From positions 1 through 37,757 of the forward strand of contig UREM01000021.1 in NCBI GenBank assembly GCA_900546775.1: a stretch of DNA of 37,757 bases, read 5' to 3'. Under the pieces are notes generated by a model, which saw only the letters and a list, made by a program, of their open reading frames with translations, was not told the origin of the DNA and ran no database searches. The stretch comes from an uncultured Collinsella sp. Its GTDB lineage: Bacteria; Actinomycetota; Coriobacteriia; Coriobacteriales; Coriobacteriaceae. Below, in pieces: positions 16,158-23,194 of the stretch; the stretch's first letter is position 1, and each line of letters opens with the position of its first letter. Made by a program: the position numbers and the translations under genes.

Positions 16158-17018
16158 ATGACAACTTCGCCTTTGGCAAACCCCACGGCCACCAGGGAGC
16201 TGCTGGAGGAGTTTGGCCTTGCGACCAAGCATCGCCTGGGCCAGAACTTTCTAATCGACAATCATGTGATCGAGCGTATCTGCGAGCTTGCCGAGCTTGC
16301 AGGTGACGAGCGCGTACTCGAGGTGGGTCCGGGTTGCGGTACTTTGACACTTGCGTTGCTGCAGGAAGCGGCGTGCGTTACGTCCATTGAGGCCGATCCC
16401 GAGCTTGAGCCGGTGCTCGATGCCCACGCCGCCGACTATGCCAACTTCCGCTTTATCATGGGCGATGCGCTTAAGGTGGGCCCGGAGCAGATTGAGCAGG
16501 CTGCGGGCGGTGAGCCGACGGTATTTGTCGCGAACTTGCCCTATAACGTGGCGGCGACGATCATTTTGCAATTTTTCCAGACAATGCCGGCGCTCAAGCG
16601 CGCCGTCGTCATGGTGCAAAAGGAGGTTGCCGATCGCATTGCCGCAGTGCCGGGCAACAAGACCTATGGCGGCTATACGGCAAAGCTTGGCCTGTATGCG
16701 CAGGTGACGGGTCGCTTTGAGGTGCCGCCGCGTTGCTTTATGCCGGCGCCGCACGTGGACTCGGCCGTCGTGCGTATCGACCGTGTTGACGGTGTGGTGC
16801 CCGAAGGACTCGATCGCGAATTTGTGGCCCGTGTGATTGACGCTGCATTTGCTCAGCGTCGCAAGACCATCCGCAATTCCATGAGCGCCAACGGCTTTGC
16901 CAAGGACGTGCTCGATGCCGCCTTTGAGGCTTGCGGTATCGCACCCACCACGCGCGCCGAGACGCTTGATGTTGCCGACTTTGTCCGTCTGGCCCAGGAG
17001 CTAATCCATGATGCCTAA
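16158..17018 (+). CDS. rsmA: 16S rRNA dimethyladenosine transferase RsmA (KsgA)
   Basis: The 286-aa enzyme dimethylates the two adjacent adenosines in helix 45 of 16S rRNA. The signature HRLGQNFLID lies at 25-34, SAM-binding EVGPGCGTLT at 55-64 and catalytic NLPY at 126-129, followed by FMPAPHVDSAVV. The RBS AAGGAGG is close upstream of ATG 16158. Its 3' end overlaps the tatD gene by 11 bases, so the two are coupled, a pairing seen in many Gram-positive genomes. Confidence 0.95.
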   Translation: MTTSPLANPTATRELLEEFGLATKHRLGQNFLIDNHVIERICELAELAGDERVLEVGPGCGTLTLALLQEAACVTSIEADPELEPVLDAHAADYANFRFIMGDALKVGPEQIEQAAGGEPTVFVANLPYNVAATIILQFFQTMPALKRAVVMVQKEVADRIAAVPGNKTYGGYTAKLGLYAQVTGRFEVPPRCFMPAPHVDSAVVRIDRVDGVVPEGLDREFVARVIDAAFAQRRKTIRNSMSANGFAKDVLDAAFEACGIAPTTRAETLDVADFVRLAQELIHDA

Positions 17019-17925
17019 TGCCGAACGTGTGACGTTTACCAAGAAAAAGAAGACGGTTGCTTGTCCCGTGCCCTTGGCACCGCTTGCTGACACGCATGCG
17101 CATCTGCTTTCGTTCTGGGGCAAGGAGGTGCCCGAGACGCTCCTGCGCGCCAAGGCCGCGGGCGTCGAGCTATTGGTGACGATGCTCGACCCCATCGCCG
17201 ACAAGCGCAGTGTGACGGACTATAGCGACTGGCTGACGCGCGAGATTCTGCCGATGCAGGGTATCCCGCAGATCAAGTATCTTGCCGGCGTGCATCCGTA
17301 TGGCGCGCCGGACTATACCGACGACATTCACGCGCAGGTTGTTGCTGCGCTTGATGACCCTTTGTGCGCCGGTATTGGCGAGATCGGTCTGGACTACCAC
17401 ATGGATTACGACGACGACATCGCGCCGGCACCCCATAACGTGCAGATTGATTGCATGGCACGTCAGCTCGAAGTTGCCGTGCGCCGCAATGTGCCGGTGG
17501 AGCTGCACCTGCGGCACGAGGACTCGGACCAGGAGCGTACCTCGCACATGGACGCCTACAACGTGCTTCGCGAGGTGGGCGTGCCCCAGGCCGGTTGTGT
17601 GCTGCACTGCTTTGGCGAGGACCGCGCCACGATGGAGCGCTTTGTGGAGCTGGGCTGCTATATCGCCTATGGTGGTGCGGCCACCTTTAAGCGCAACGAC
17701 GACGTGCGCGAAGCATTTGCGGCAACCTCACTCGATCGAATTTTGTTCGAGACGGATTGCCCGTATATGGCTCCGGAGCCCATCCGCGGTCTTGAATGCG
17801 AGCCCGCAATGATCTCCATTACGGCAAACGCGCTGGTTAACGACCGTGTCGATCGCACAGGTGAGGACCCCGAAACAATCGCGCAAGCCGCTTGGGAAAA
17901 TGCCTGCAAACTTTTTCAAAAATAG
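17008..17925 (+). CDS. TatD-family metal-dependent DNase
   Basis: The 305-aa protein has the TatD metal-binding set: ADTHAHL (His 30, His 32), GEIGLDYH (Glu 125), ELHLRHED, VLHCFG and FETDCPYMAP (Asp 250). TatD-type enzymes are two-metal deoxyribonucleases, implicated in DNA repair or turnover. The N-terminus carries about 20 extra residues with a run of lysines before the first beta-strand. The start overlaps the rsmA stop. Which TatD paralogue it is (TatD, YcfH or YabD type) cannot be settled by eye; the YabD/YcfH type is likely from the rsmA context. Confidence 0.9.
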   Translation: MMPNAERVTFTKKKKTVACPVPLAPLADTHAHLLSFWGKEVPETLLRAKAAGVELLVTMLDPIADKRSVTDYSDWLTREILPMQGIPQIKYLAGVHPYGAPDYTDDIHAQVVAALDDPLCAGIGEIGLDYHMDYDDDIAPAPHNVQIDCMARQLEVAVRRNVPVELHLRHEDSDQERTSHMDAYNVLREVGVPQAGCVLHCFGEDRATMERFVELGCYIAYGGAATFKRNDDVREAFAATSLDRILFETDCPYMAPEPIRGLECEPAMISITANALVNDRVDRTGEDPETIAQAAWENACKLFQK

Positions 17926-17928
17926 TTC

Positions 17929-17960
17929 TTGCGTTCGCGGTGGCGCTCCGTTATTCTAAT
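17929..17960 (+). promoter_or_regulatory. Promoter of tRNA-Leu
   Basis: TTGCGT (17929-17934) and TATTCT (17952-17957) are 17 bases apart and end 11 bases before the tRNA; TCTAAT (17955-17960) is an alternative -10. Confidence 0.6.
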
Positions 17961-17968
17961 TCCTGCAC

Positions 17969-18055
17969 GCGGGCGTGGCGGAATTGGCAGACGCGTACGG
18001 TTCAGGTCCGTATGGGGGCAACCCCATGAAGGTTCAAGTCCTTTCGCCCGCACCA
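17969..18055 (+). tRNA. tRNA-Leu (anticodon CAG)
   Basis: The acceptor stem GCGGGCG (17969-17975) pairs with CGCCCGC (18045-18051). The anticodon stem TACGG/CCGTA encloses TTCAGGT (anticodon CAG). A long variable arm GGGG-GCAA-CCCC is present as expected for class II tRNAs, and the T-arm contains GGTTCAAGTCC. The discriminator is A (18052) and CCA is encoded (18053-18055). Confidence 0.96.
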
Positions 18056-18066
18056 TTAAATGAAAG

Positions 18067-18092
18067 AGCTCCCAGCAATGGGAGCTTTTTTT
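18067..18092 (+). terminator. Terminator of tRNA-Leu
   Basis: AGCTCCCA (18067-18074) and TGGGAGCT (18079-18086) form a perfect stem with a GCAA tetraloop, followed by seven T's. Confidence 0.93.
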
Positions 18093-18096
18093 GTTA

Positions 18097-18227
18097 TGGG
18101 CCCAGCGCGGGGACTTGAACCTGCGAAGGAGCGAGCGTCAAGAAAACGCGGAGCGTTTTTAGCGAGCTGGCGAGGACGCCGGCAGGCGGCCGAAGCCGGT
18201 GCGGATCCGCGAAGCGGATACGCGGAC
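18097..18227 (-). other. Antisense tRNA 3'-end scrap and structured spacer
   Basis: On the minus strand, 18122-18097 reads AGGTTCAAGTCCCC followed by GCGCTGGGCCCA, like a tRNA T-arm, acceptor strand and CCA end. Its first 12 bases are the exact inverse of the T-arm of the intact tRNA-Leu (18030-18041). The rest, to 18227, holds small hairpins, for example AAAACGC-GGA-GCGTTTT and ATCCGC-GAA-GCGGAT. No coding sequence is supported here. Confidence 0.65.
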
Positions 18228-18256
18228 GTCCTTTCGCCAGCACCATGGATTGAAAG

Positions 18257-18281
18257 AGCTCCCAGCAATGGGAGCTTTTTT
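18257..18281 (+). terminator. Second copy of the tRNA-Leu terminator
   Basis: The same 8-bp stem and GCAA loop as at 18067 recurs at 18257-18276 with six T's. It now lies upstream of the SPFH gene and has no obvious transcript of its own to end. Confidence 0.85.
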
Positions 18282-18344
18282 GTTATGCACGATCTCCTTG
18301 GACGGGTATCCTAATGCCAACGTGTGCCTATCAGAGGAGAGACC

Positions 18345-19283
18345 ATGCTATTTTCCGGTATCATCGCCGCCCTTACCAGCCTTTTGATTCCCATCATCAT
18401 CCTGTTGTTGCTGCTCCCCAACGCCTGCTACGTCGTTGAGCAGCAGCACGCTGTGATCATCGAGCGCTTGGGTAAGTTCAATCGTATCGTCAATGCGGGC
18501 TTCCACATGAAGGTACCCGTGATCGACCGCAAGGCCGCCACGGTGAGTCTGCGCACCATGAAAAATGGTTTTGGCATCGACGTTAAGACTCAGGACAACG
18601 TGACCATTGGCCTTGAGGTCTCCGCTCAGTACCACGTGAGCTATGACATGGGTGCTGGCCCGGCGGATTCGGGCATCTACAAGAGCTACTACATGCTGCA
18701 GGAGCCCGTCGACCAGATGCGCGACTTCATCACCGACGCCCTGCGCTCCTCCATCCCCGTCTACACGCTCGATGAGGTCTTTGCCAAGAAGGATGACATC
18801 GCCAAGGATGTCAACGCTACTGTTTCCGAGCAGATGGCCGCCTACGGCTTCACCCTCGTGTCGACGCTCATCACCAAAATCGCACTGCCGACCGAGGTTG
18901 AGAACTCCATGAACGACATCAACGCTGCCCAGCGCAAGCGCGCTGCCGCGCAGGAGCTCGCCGAGGCCGACCGCATCAAGCGCGTCACCGAGGCGACCGC
19001 CGAGGCCGAGGCAATGGAAAAGGCGGGCGAGGGCATCGCCAACCAGCGCAAGGCCATCGCACTGGGTATCAAAGATTCGCTCGAGATCATCCAGGAGACG
19101 GGCGTCGGTAACGACGAGGCTAACCAGCTGTTCATGTTTACGCAGTGGTCCGAGATGATGACGGAGTTCGCTCGCACGGGCAAAACCTCGACGGTCGTGC
19201 TGCCGAGCGATTTCTCGCAGTCGGCCTCGATGTTCGAGCAGATGCTGACCGCCGGCAAAGTTCAGAACGAGTCAAAGGAGTAA
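18345..19283 (+). CDS. SPFH/Band 7 (stomatin-like) membrane protein
   Basis: The 312-aa protein has an N-terminal hydrophobic anchor (about 5-28), then an SPFH domain beginning VEQQHAVIIERLGKFNRIVNAGFH and containing DVKTQDNVTIGLEVSAQYHV. A long Ala/Glu-rich coiled coil follows (about 195-245), the usual oligomerisation region. Members organise membrane microdomains and often regulate membrane proteases. No NfeD partner gene is adjacent. ATG 18345 has AGAGGAGAG just upstream; an earlier in-frame ATG-less extension has no RBS. It lies 6 bases before rlmH. Confidence 0.88.
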   Translation: MLFSGIIAALTSLLIPIIILLLLLPNACYVVEQQHAVIIERLGKFNRIVNAGFHMKVPVIDRKAATVSLRTMKNGFGIDVKTQDNVTIGLEVSAQYHVSYDMGAGPADSGIYKSYYMLQEPVDQMRDFITDALRSSIPVYTLDEVFAKKDDIAKDVNATVSEQMAAYGFTLVSTLITKIALPTEVENSMNDINAAQRKRAAAQELAEADRIKRVTEATAEAEAMEKAGEGIANQRKAIALGIKDSLEIIQETGVGNDEANQLFMFTQWSEMMTEFARTGKTSTVVLPSDFSQSASMFEQMLTAGKVQNESKE

Positions 19284-19289
19284 ACGCGC

Positions 19290-19760
19290 GTGAAATATAC
19301 CGTCGTTTGCGTCGGTAAGCTCAAGGAGCGCTTTTGGAAGGACGCGTGCGCTGAGTACACCAAGCGCCTAGGTGCCTATGCCAAGGTGGATATCCGCGAG
19401 GTGGCCGATATCGACCCGGCTAAGGCGGGCGGCGTGGATGCCGCGCGCGACAAGGAGGGGGCGGCGATTCTTGCCGCCTTGCCATCTCGAGCGCATGTGA
19501 TCCTGCTGGCTATCGAGGGCAAGGAGCGCTCGAGCGAGGAGTTTTCGGCGAGGCTCGACGATCTTATGCTGCGAGGCAGCAGCGACATTGCCTTTGTAAT
19601 CGGCGGTTCGGATGGCGTGAGCGATGACGTGCGCGCACGAGCCGACGAGATGCTCAGCTTTGGACGCATTACCTTGCCGCATAACCTGGCGCGTGTGGTG
19701 CTGCTGGAGCAGATTTACCGTGCCTGCAAGATCAGTCGTGGCGAGCCGTATCACAAATAG
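19290..19760 (+). CDS. rlmH: 23S rRNA (pseudouridine-1915 N3)-methyltransferase RlmH
   Basis: The 156-aa SPOUT-family enzyme methylates pseudouridine 1915 in helix 69 of 23S rRNA. Seen here are VGKLKERFW near the N-terminus, the knot-forming FVIGGSDGVSDDV and HNLARVVLLEQIYRA at the C-terminus, all typical of RlmH, and the length is normal. It starts with GTG, with AAAGGAG overlapping the end of the SPFH gene, so the two are likely cotranscribed. Confidence 0.95.
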   Translation: MKYTVVCVGKLKERFWKDACAEYTKRLGAYAKVDIREVADIDPAKAGGVDAARDKEGAAILAALPSRAHVILLAIEGKERSSEEFSARLDDLMLRGSSDIAFVIGGSDGVSDDVRARADEMLSFGRITLPHNLARVVLLEQIYRACKISRGEPYHK

Positions 19761-19833
19761 GTCGGCAATACGAAACAATGGCGTGGGACAATACCTTTCG
19801 TTTTGAGGAATGTGTCTGAAAGGACTATGTGAT

Positions 19834-20604
19834 ATGAAAATTGGATTTGTCGGTTTTGGCAATATGGCGAGCGCTATGGCAGATGGCTGGATCGCTGCCG
19901 GTGTAGCTGCGAGCGATATGTGCGCCTGTGCGGGTCGCTACGACGCGCTGGTTGAGCGCTGTGAGGTGCGTGGGATGGCCGCTTGCCACGATGCCGCCGA
20001 GGTCGTCGCCGCATCCGATATCGTGGTCGCTGCGGTCAAGCCGTACATGATCGAGAAGGTATTTGCCCCGCTCAAGGATGCTCTTGCCAAAAAGGTCGTT
20101 CTGTCGGTTGCCTGGACTTGGGACAGTGCCAAGTGGGAGCAGGTCCTGCCGGGCGTCGCGCATATCTCGACGGTGCCCAACACGCCGGTTTCGGTGGGCG
20201 AGGGTGTCATCGCCTGCGAGAAGTCCTCTACGCTCAACGGCGAGCAGCGTGCTGTTGTGCTCGACCTGCTCGGTAAGCTTGGCGCTGTCGTCGAGCTCGA
20301 TACGAGCCTGCTGTTTGTGGGCGGCACCGTGGGCGGTTGCGCTCCGGCATTCGTCGCCATGGCGATCGAGGCCCTGGGCGATGCGGCGGTCAAGCACGGT
20401 ATCCCGCGTGCCGATGCCTATCGCATTGTGAGCCAGATGGTGCTGGGTACGGCAAAGCTGCAGCTCGCAACCGGTCAGCATCCTGCAGCGATGAAGGATG
20501 CCGTGTGCTCGCCCGGTGGTGCCACCATCAAGGGCGTCGTCGCGCTCGAGGACGCCGGCATGCGCAGCGCCCTAGTCAAGGCAATCGACGCAACCCTCCA
20601 GTAA
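19834..20604 (+). CDS. proC: Pyrroline-5-carboxylate reductase
   Basis: The 256-aa enzyme makes proline from pyrroline-5-carboxylate with NAD(P)H. It starts with the Rossmann motif IGFVGFGNMASAMADGW (3-19). It continues with VVAAVKPYMIEKV, PNTPVSVGEG, GGTVGGCAPAFVAMAIEALGD and the C-terminal CSPGGATIKGV signature. ATG 19834 is preferred because it begins directly before the first beta-strand; GAAAGGA lies upstream. The 73-base gap after rlmH contains no clear terminator. Confidence 0.94.
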   Translation: MKIGFVGFGNMASAMADGWIAAGVAASDMCACAGRYDALVERCEVRGMAACHDAAEVVAASDIVVAAVKPYMIEKVFAPLKDALAKKVVLSVAWTWDSAKWEQVLPGVAHISTVPNTPVSVGEGVIACEKSSTLNGEQRAVVLDLLGKLGAVVELDTSLLFVGGTVGGCAPAFVAMAIEALGDAAVKHGIPRADAYRIVSQMVLGTAKLQLATGQHPAAMKDAVCSPGGATIKGVVALEDAGMRSALVKAIDATLQ

Positions 20605-20762
20605 ACCGACCAAAAAGGGACAGGTTTATGTTGGCAGGTTTTTCCTGCGGTTTTGTCCTTTTAGCGAAAAACGCCCCGCAACTGGTTCAATTCCAGTTGC
20701 GGGGCGCTTGCGTTTGCCCAGAGAAAACCGACCAAAATAAACCTGTCCCTTTTTGGCAGGTT
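20604..20762. repeat. Nested palindromic element after proC
   Basis: Outer arms of 25 bases (20610-20634 and 20732-20756) are inverse copies with a single mismatch. They enclose a perfect 14-bp hairpin (20672-20685 with 20693-20706, 7-base loop). Both outer arms are framed by the same short sequences, ACCGACCAAAA before and TTGGCAGGTT after, so the frame is directly repeated while the core is inverted. The element starts on the proC stop codon and ends on the stop codon of the minus-strand gene. Confidence 0.88.
20667..20706 (-). terminator. Terminator of the minus-strand small gene, possibly bidirectional
   Basis: The 14-bp GC-rich stem 20672-20706 is followed on the minus strand by five T's (plus-strand A's at 20667-20671). 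On the plus strand only CTTGCGTTT follows, a weaker tail that could still end proC transcripts. Confidence 0.78.
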
Positions 20763-20934
20763 AGTCCCAGAAGCTGTCTTCTTCGTCCTCGGACTTGGGG
20801 CCGCGGTCGACATACATCTTATGGGTGCGCTTCTCCATTACAAAGGCAAGAATCGCAAACAGCAGGATGCCGCCGGCGAAAAGGATGGCAAAACCGGTGC
20901 GGGTGCCAAACAAAAAGGAAAAAACTGCGTCCAT
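20761..20934 (-). CDS. 57-aa single-pass membrane protein
   Basis: A short frame on the minus strand encodes MDAVFSFLFGTRTGFAILF at the start, a hydrophobic segment to about residue 33, then a basic MEKRTHKMYVDRG and an acidic tail KSEDEEDSFWD. This layout (one helix, positive-inside charge, acidic C-terminus) is that of a genuine small membrane protein. AGAAGG lies about 6-7 bases before ATG 20934. The promoter must lie in the 111-base divergent region shared with serS, and a strong terminator follows. I do not know its function. It is a convergent neighbour of proC. Confidence 0.72.
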   Translation of the reverse strand: MDAVFSFLFGTRTGFAILFAGGILLFAILAFVMEKRTHKMYVDRGPKSEDEEDSFWD

Positions 20935-20958
20935 TGGGTGCCTTCTTGCGTAGTTGAG

Positions 20959-21015
20959 TTGGGTCGTAAACGCTCATAAGTATATACTTGCCCATACATG
21001 TACAAGGTTGCAACC
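20959..21015 (+). promoter_or_regulatory. serS promoter with two palindromes
   Basis: TATACT (20983-20988) with TTGGGT (20959-20964, 18-base spacer) is the likely serS promoter. The -10 lies inside a perfect 12-bp palindrome AAGTATATACTT (20978-20989). A second palindrome, GGTTGCAACC, follows at 21006-21015 in the leader. No T-box specifier structure is visible. Confidence 0.55.
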
Positions 21016-21045
21016 TAAATGGAATGTATATCGCCGGAGGATCTA

Positions 21046-22329
21046 ATGCTTGATATCAAGTTTGTTCGCGAGAACCCCGATGCCATCGATGTCGCCATGG
21101 CTAACCGCCAGACGTCTTGGGATCGCGAGAAGTTCTTTGAGCTCGACGACGAGCGTCGTGCCGTCATCACCGAGGTCGAGGAACTTCAAGCCACGCGCAA
21201 CGCCGAGTCCAAGAAGATCGGCGCCCTGATGAAGGAGGGCAAGAAGGACGAGGCCGAGGCCGCCAAGGAGGCCGTGCGCGCCGTCAACGAGAAGATTGAC
21301 GGTCTGGCCGAGCGCCGCACCGCCCTCGAGCAGGAGCAGTACGACTTCATGGCTCACCTGCCCAACATTCCTTGCGAGGCCACGCCGTACGGCAAGGACG
21401 AGGACGAGAACATCGAGCGCCGTCGTTGGGGCACCCCGCGCGAGTTCGACTTCGACTTTAAGCCGCACTGGGATCTGGGCACCGACCTCGACATCCTTGA
21501 CTTCGAGCGCGGCAACAAGCTCTCCGGCAGCCGCTTCACCGTTCTCGGTGGCGCCGGCGCCCGTCTTGAGCGCGCCCTCATCAACTTCTTCCTCGATACG
21601 CACACCAGCCGTGGTTTTAAGGAGTGGTGGCCGCCCATCGTCGTCAAGCGTCAGACCATGTTCGGCACGGGCCAGCTGCCCAAGTTCGAGGACGACGCCT
21701 ATCACGTCTCGGGCGACAACTTCCTGATCCCCACCGCCGAGGTCGTGCTCACCAACCTGCACGCCGGTGAGGTCCTCGACGCCGATACCCTGCCGCGCCG
21801 CTACACCGCCTTCACCCCCTGCTTCCGCGAGGAGGCCGGCTCCGCTGGTCGCGATACCCGCGGCATCATTCGCCAGCACGAGTTCGACAAGGTCGAGATG
21901 GTCAAGTTCGCTAAGCCGGAGGAGTCCGACGAGGAGCTCGAGAGCATGACCGCCGAGGCCGAGTACCTGCTGCAGCAGCTGGGCCTTCCGTATCGCGTGA
22001 TTAGCCTGTGCACCGGCGACTTGGGCTTCTCTGCCCGTCAGACCTACGACATCGAGGTCTGGCTGCCGAGCTACAACGCCTACAAGGAGATCAGCTCCTG
22101 CTCCAACTGCGGTGACTTCCAGGCCCGTCGCGCTAACATCAAGTATCGCGACCCCGAGAACTTCAAGGGTTCGCGCTATCTGCACACCCTCAACGGTTCC
22201 GGTCTGCCGGCTGGCCGTACCATGGCAGCCATTCTGGAGAACTACCAGAACGCTGACGGCACCATCACGATCCCCGAGGTTCTGCGTCCCTACATGGGCG
22301 GCCTCGAGAAGATCGAGCCGGTCGCGTAG
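21046..22329 (+). CDS. serS: Seryl-tRNA synthetase
   Basis: This class II synthetase of 427 aa charges tRNA-Ser. Residues 1-110 form the long antiparallel coiled-coil arm that grips the tRNA variable arm ([12 protein letters not shown], then Lys/Glu/Ala-rich). Motif 2 is [20 protein letters not shown] with QHEFDKVE, and motif 3 is [21 protein letters not shown] 21046 has GGAGG (21036-21040) 5 bases upstream; a start at 21019 is possible but lacks an RBS. It is monocistronic, closed by the terminator at 22353. The gene shows strong codon bias toward C/G-ending codons, typical of high expression. Confidence 0.96.
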   Translation: MLDIKFVRENPDAIDVAMANRQTSWDREKFFELDDERRAVITEVEELQATRNAESKKIGALMKEGKKDEAEAAKEAVRAVNEKIDGLAERRTALEQEQYDFMAHLPNIPCEATPYGKDEDENIERRRWGTPREFDFDFKPHWDLGTDLDILDFERGNKLSGSRFTVLGGAGARLERALINFFLDTHTSRGFKEWWPPIVVKRQTMFGTGQLPKFEDDAYHVSGDNFLIPTAEVVLTNLHAGEVLDADTLPRRYTAFTPCFREEAGSAGRDTRGIIRQHEFDKVEMVKFAKPEESDEELESMTAEAEYLLQQLGLPYRVISLCTGDLGFSARQTYDIEVWLPSYNAYKEISSCSNCGDFQARRANIKYRDPENFKGSRYLHTLNGSGLPAGRTMAAILENYQNADGTITIPEVLRPYMGGLEKIEPVA

Positions 22330-22352
22330 ATTGGCTGCATAAGCGATTTGCT

Positions 22353-22381
22353 AGGGCACTCCTTTTTGGGGTGCCCTTTTT
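22353..22381 (+). terminator. Terminator of serS
   Basis: AGGGCACTCC (22353-22362) pairs with GGGGTGCCCT (22368-22377), one wobble, followed by five T's. Confidence 0.92.
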
Positions 22382-22427
22382 GTGTGCGGCCATACCATGC
22401 TGTGCGGACAGCTCAATAGAAAACACA

Positions 22428-22449
22428 CGAACAACTGTTCTGTATACAG
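22428..22449 (+). promoter_or_regulatory. LexA-like box and adjacent palindrome
   Basis: CGAACAACTGTTCT (22428-22441) matches the Gram-positive SOS box form CGAAC-N4-GTTCG in 9 of 10 fixed positions. It touches a perfect palindrome CTGTATACAG (22440-22449). A -10-like TATGCT follows in the next 25 bases. Both lie between the serS terminator and the unknown 125-aa gene. Confidence 0.45.
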
Positions 22450-22500
22450 CCATCTACCTGCTATGCTTTTGCTAAATAAGAGCGAGAGAAAGGGGACGCG

Positions 22501-22878
22501 ATGGAGCTGTTTGATGATCGGGTGGTTTTGTTTGAGAGCGACGAGGGCGGGGAGTACCTGCTTGTGACGTGTGAGCCGTCTGGCATGGGTGGCCTGGTGG
22601 TTCGACAGACGAGCGAGGGTCCGTTGACCCAATGGTGCTACGAGGAGTCGCCGCATGTGGTTGAGACGTTTGTGGCGCACGAGGGGCTTGTGGCCCTGGA
22701 GCATTTCTATGGGGTCCGGACATCTAACCAGGTTGCTCGCATGTTGAGCATCTCGTTTGCCGATTATGATTGTGCCCAGCGGGTGAGATCGCTCCTGAGG
22801 GAACTTGATGCTAAGTTTGACGTGATCGAAAAGCCAATCGATCGTACGGGGAACGACGGTATATGCGGATCAGCATGA
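22501..22878 (+). CDS. Unknown 125-aa protein
   Basis: I do not recognise this family. The product is acidic, with no signal peptide or membrane segment. It begins MELFDDRVVLFESDEGGEYLLV, contains a central LTQWCYEESPHVVETFVAHEGLVALEHFYG and ends with a basic-helix-like QRVRSLLRELDAKFDVIEK. AAAGGGG lies a few bases before the ATG. It has its own promoter region with a LexA-like site and is followed by the tRNA-Arg promoter, so it is probably monocistronic. It could be a small regulatory or stress protein, which is only a guess. Confidence 0.7.
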   Translation: MELFDDRVVLFESDEGGEYLLVTCEPSGMGGLVVRQTSEGPLTQWCYEESPHVVETFVAHEGLVALEHFYGVRTSNQVARMLSISFADYDCAQRVRSLLRELDAKFDVIEKPIDRTGNDGICGSA

Positions 22879-22914
22879 CAAAACTGCGTTCCACAAAAAA
22901 GTTTGAGATTGTGC

Positions 22915-22943
22915 TTGACTCCAATAAGCTAAAGTGGTTTTAT
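22915..22943 (+). promoter_or_regulatory. Promoter of tRNA-Arg
   Basis: TTGACT (22915-22920) and TTTTAT (22938-22943) are 17 bases apart, 13 bases before the tRNA. Confidence 0.65.
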
Positions 22944-22955
22944 ATGTTTTGCGCT

Positions 22956-23032
22956 GCGGCGTTACCTCAGCTGGATAGAGGGTCTGACTACGAATCAGAA
23001 CGTCATAGGTTCGAATCCTATACGCCGCACCA
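22956..23032 (+). tRNA. tRNA-Arg (anticodon ACG)
   Basis: The acceptor stem GCGGCGT/ACGCCGC is perfect. The anticodon stem TCTGA/TCAGA holds loop CTACGAA (anticodon ACG, read as ICG after deamination). The T-arm is ATAGG-TTCGAAT-CCTAT. CCA is encoded at 23030-23032. Confidence 0.96.
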
Positions 23033-23041
23033 TTTGAGATT

Positions 23042-23070
23042 AAAGCTCCCGGCAACGGGGGCTTTTCTTT
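23042..23070 (+). terminator. Terminator of tRNA-Arg
   Basis: AAAGCTCCCG (23042-23051) and CGGGGGCTTT (23056-23065) form a 10-bp stem with one wobble and a GCAA tetraloop, followed by a T-rich tract. The rest of the gap to 23195 shows a possible -10 TAAGAT at 23123-23128. Confidence 0.88.
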
Positions 23071-23194
23071 TACGCCAGCTTGAGTGCTTTCGTCCAAAGG
23101 GACGATTTCCTGTCGACTCGTGTAAGATTCCGAGTAGATGTCGCGACTTATTCGCGACCACTCCTTCTCAAGCGACCGATCAGGGTGATATTTC

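Larger units (their letters stand above)
18038..18287. repeat. Direct repeat of tRNA-Leu 3' end plus terminator
   Basis: Copy 1 (18038-18098) runs from GTCCTTTCGCC in the tRNA T-arm through the terminator to GTTATG. Copy 2 (18228-18287) repeats this with only about four substitutions and one T deletion, 190 bases downstream. Between them lies about 130 bp of hairpin-rich DNA. Copy 2 includes an orphan tRNA 3' end, CGCCAGC-A-CCA, with no tRNA body before it. Confidence 0.85.

Noticed and set aside
18060..18314. Open frame over the tRNA-Leu downstream repeats
   Set aside because: It is made of terminators and tRNA scraps and has no independent coding evidence.
20935..21045. T-box or other riboswitch before serS
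   Set aside because: The leader is too short and has no T-box sequence; only palindromes around the promoter are visible.
21043..22185. Minus-strand open frame of 380 codons opposite serS
   Set aside because: Shadow of the strongly codon-biased serS; no RBS, promoter or domain seen.
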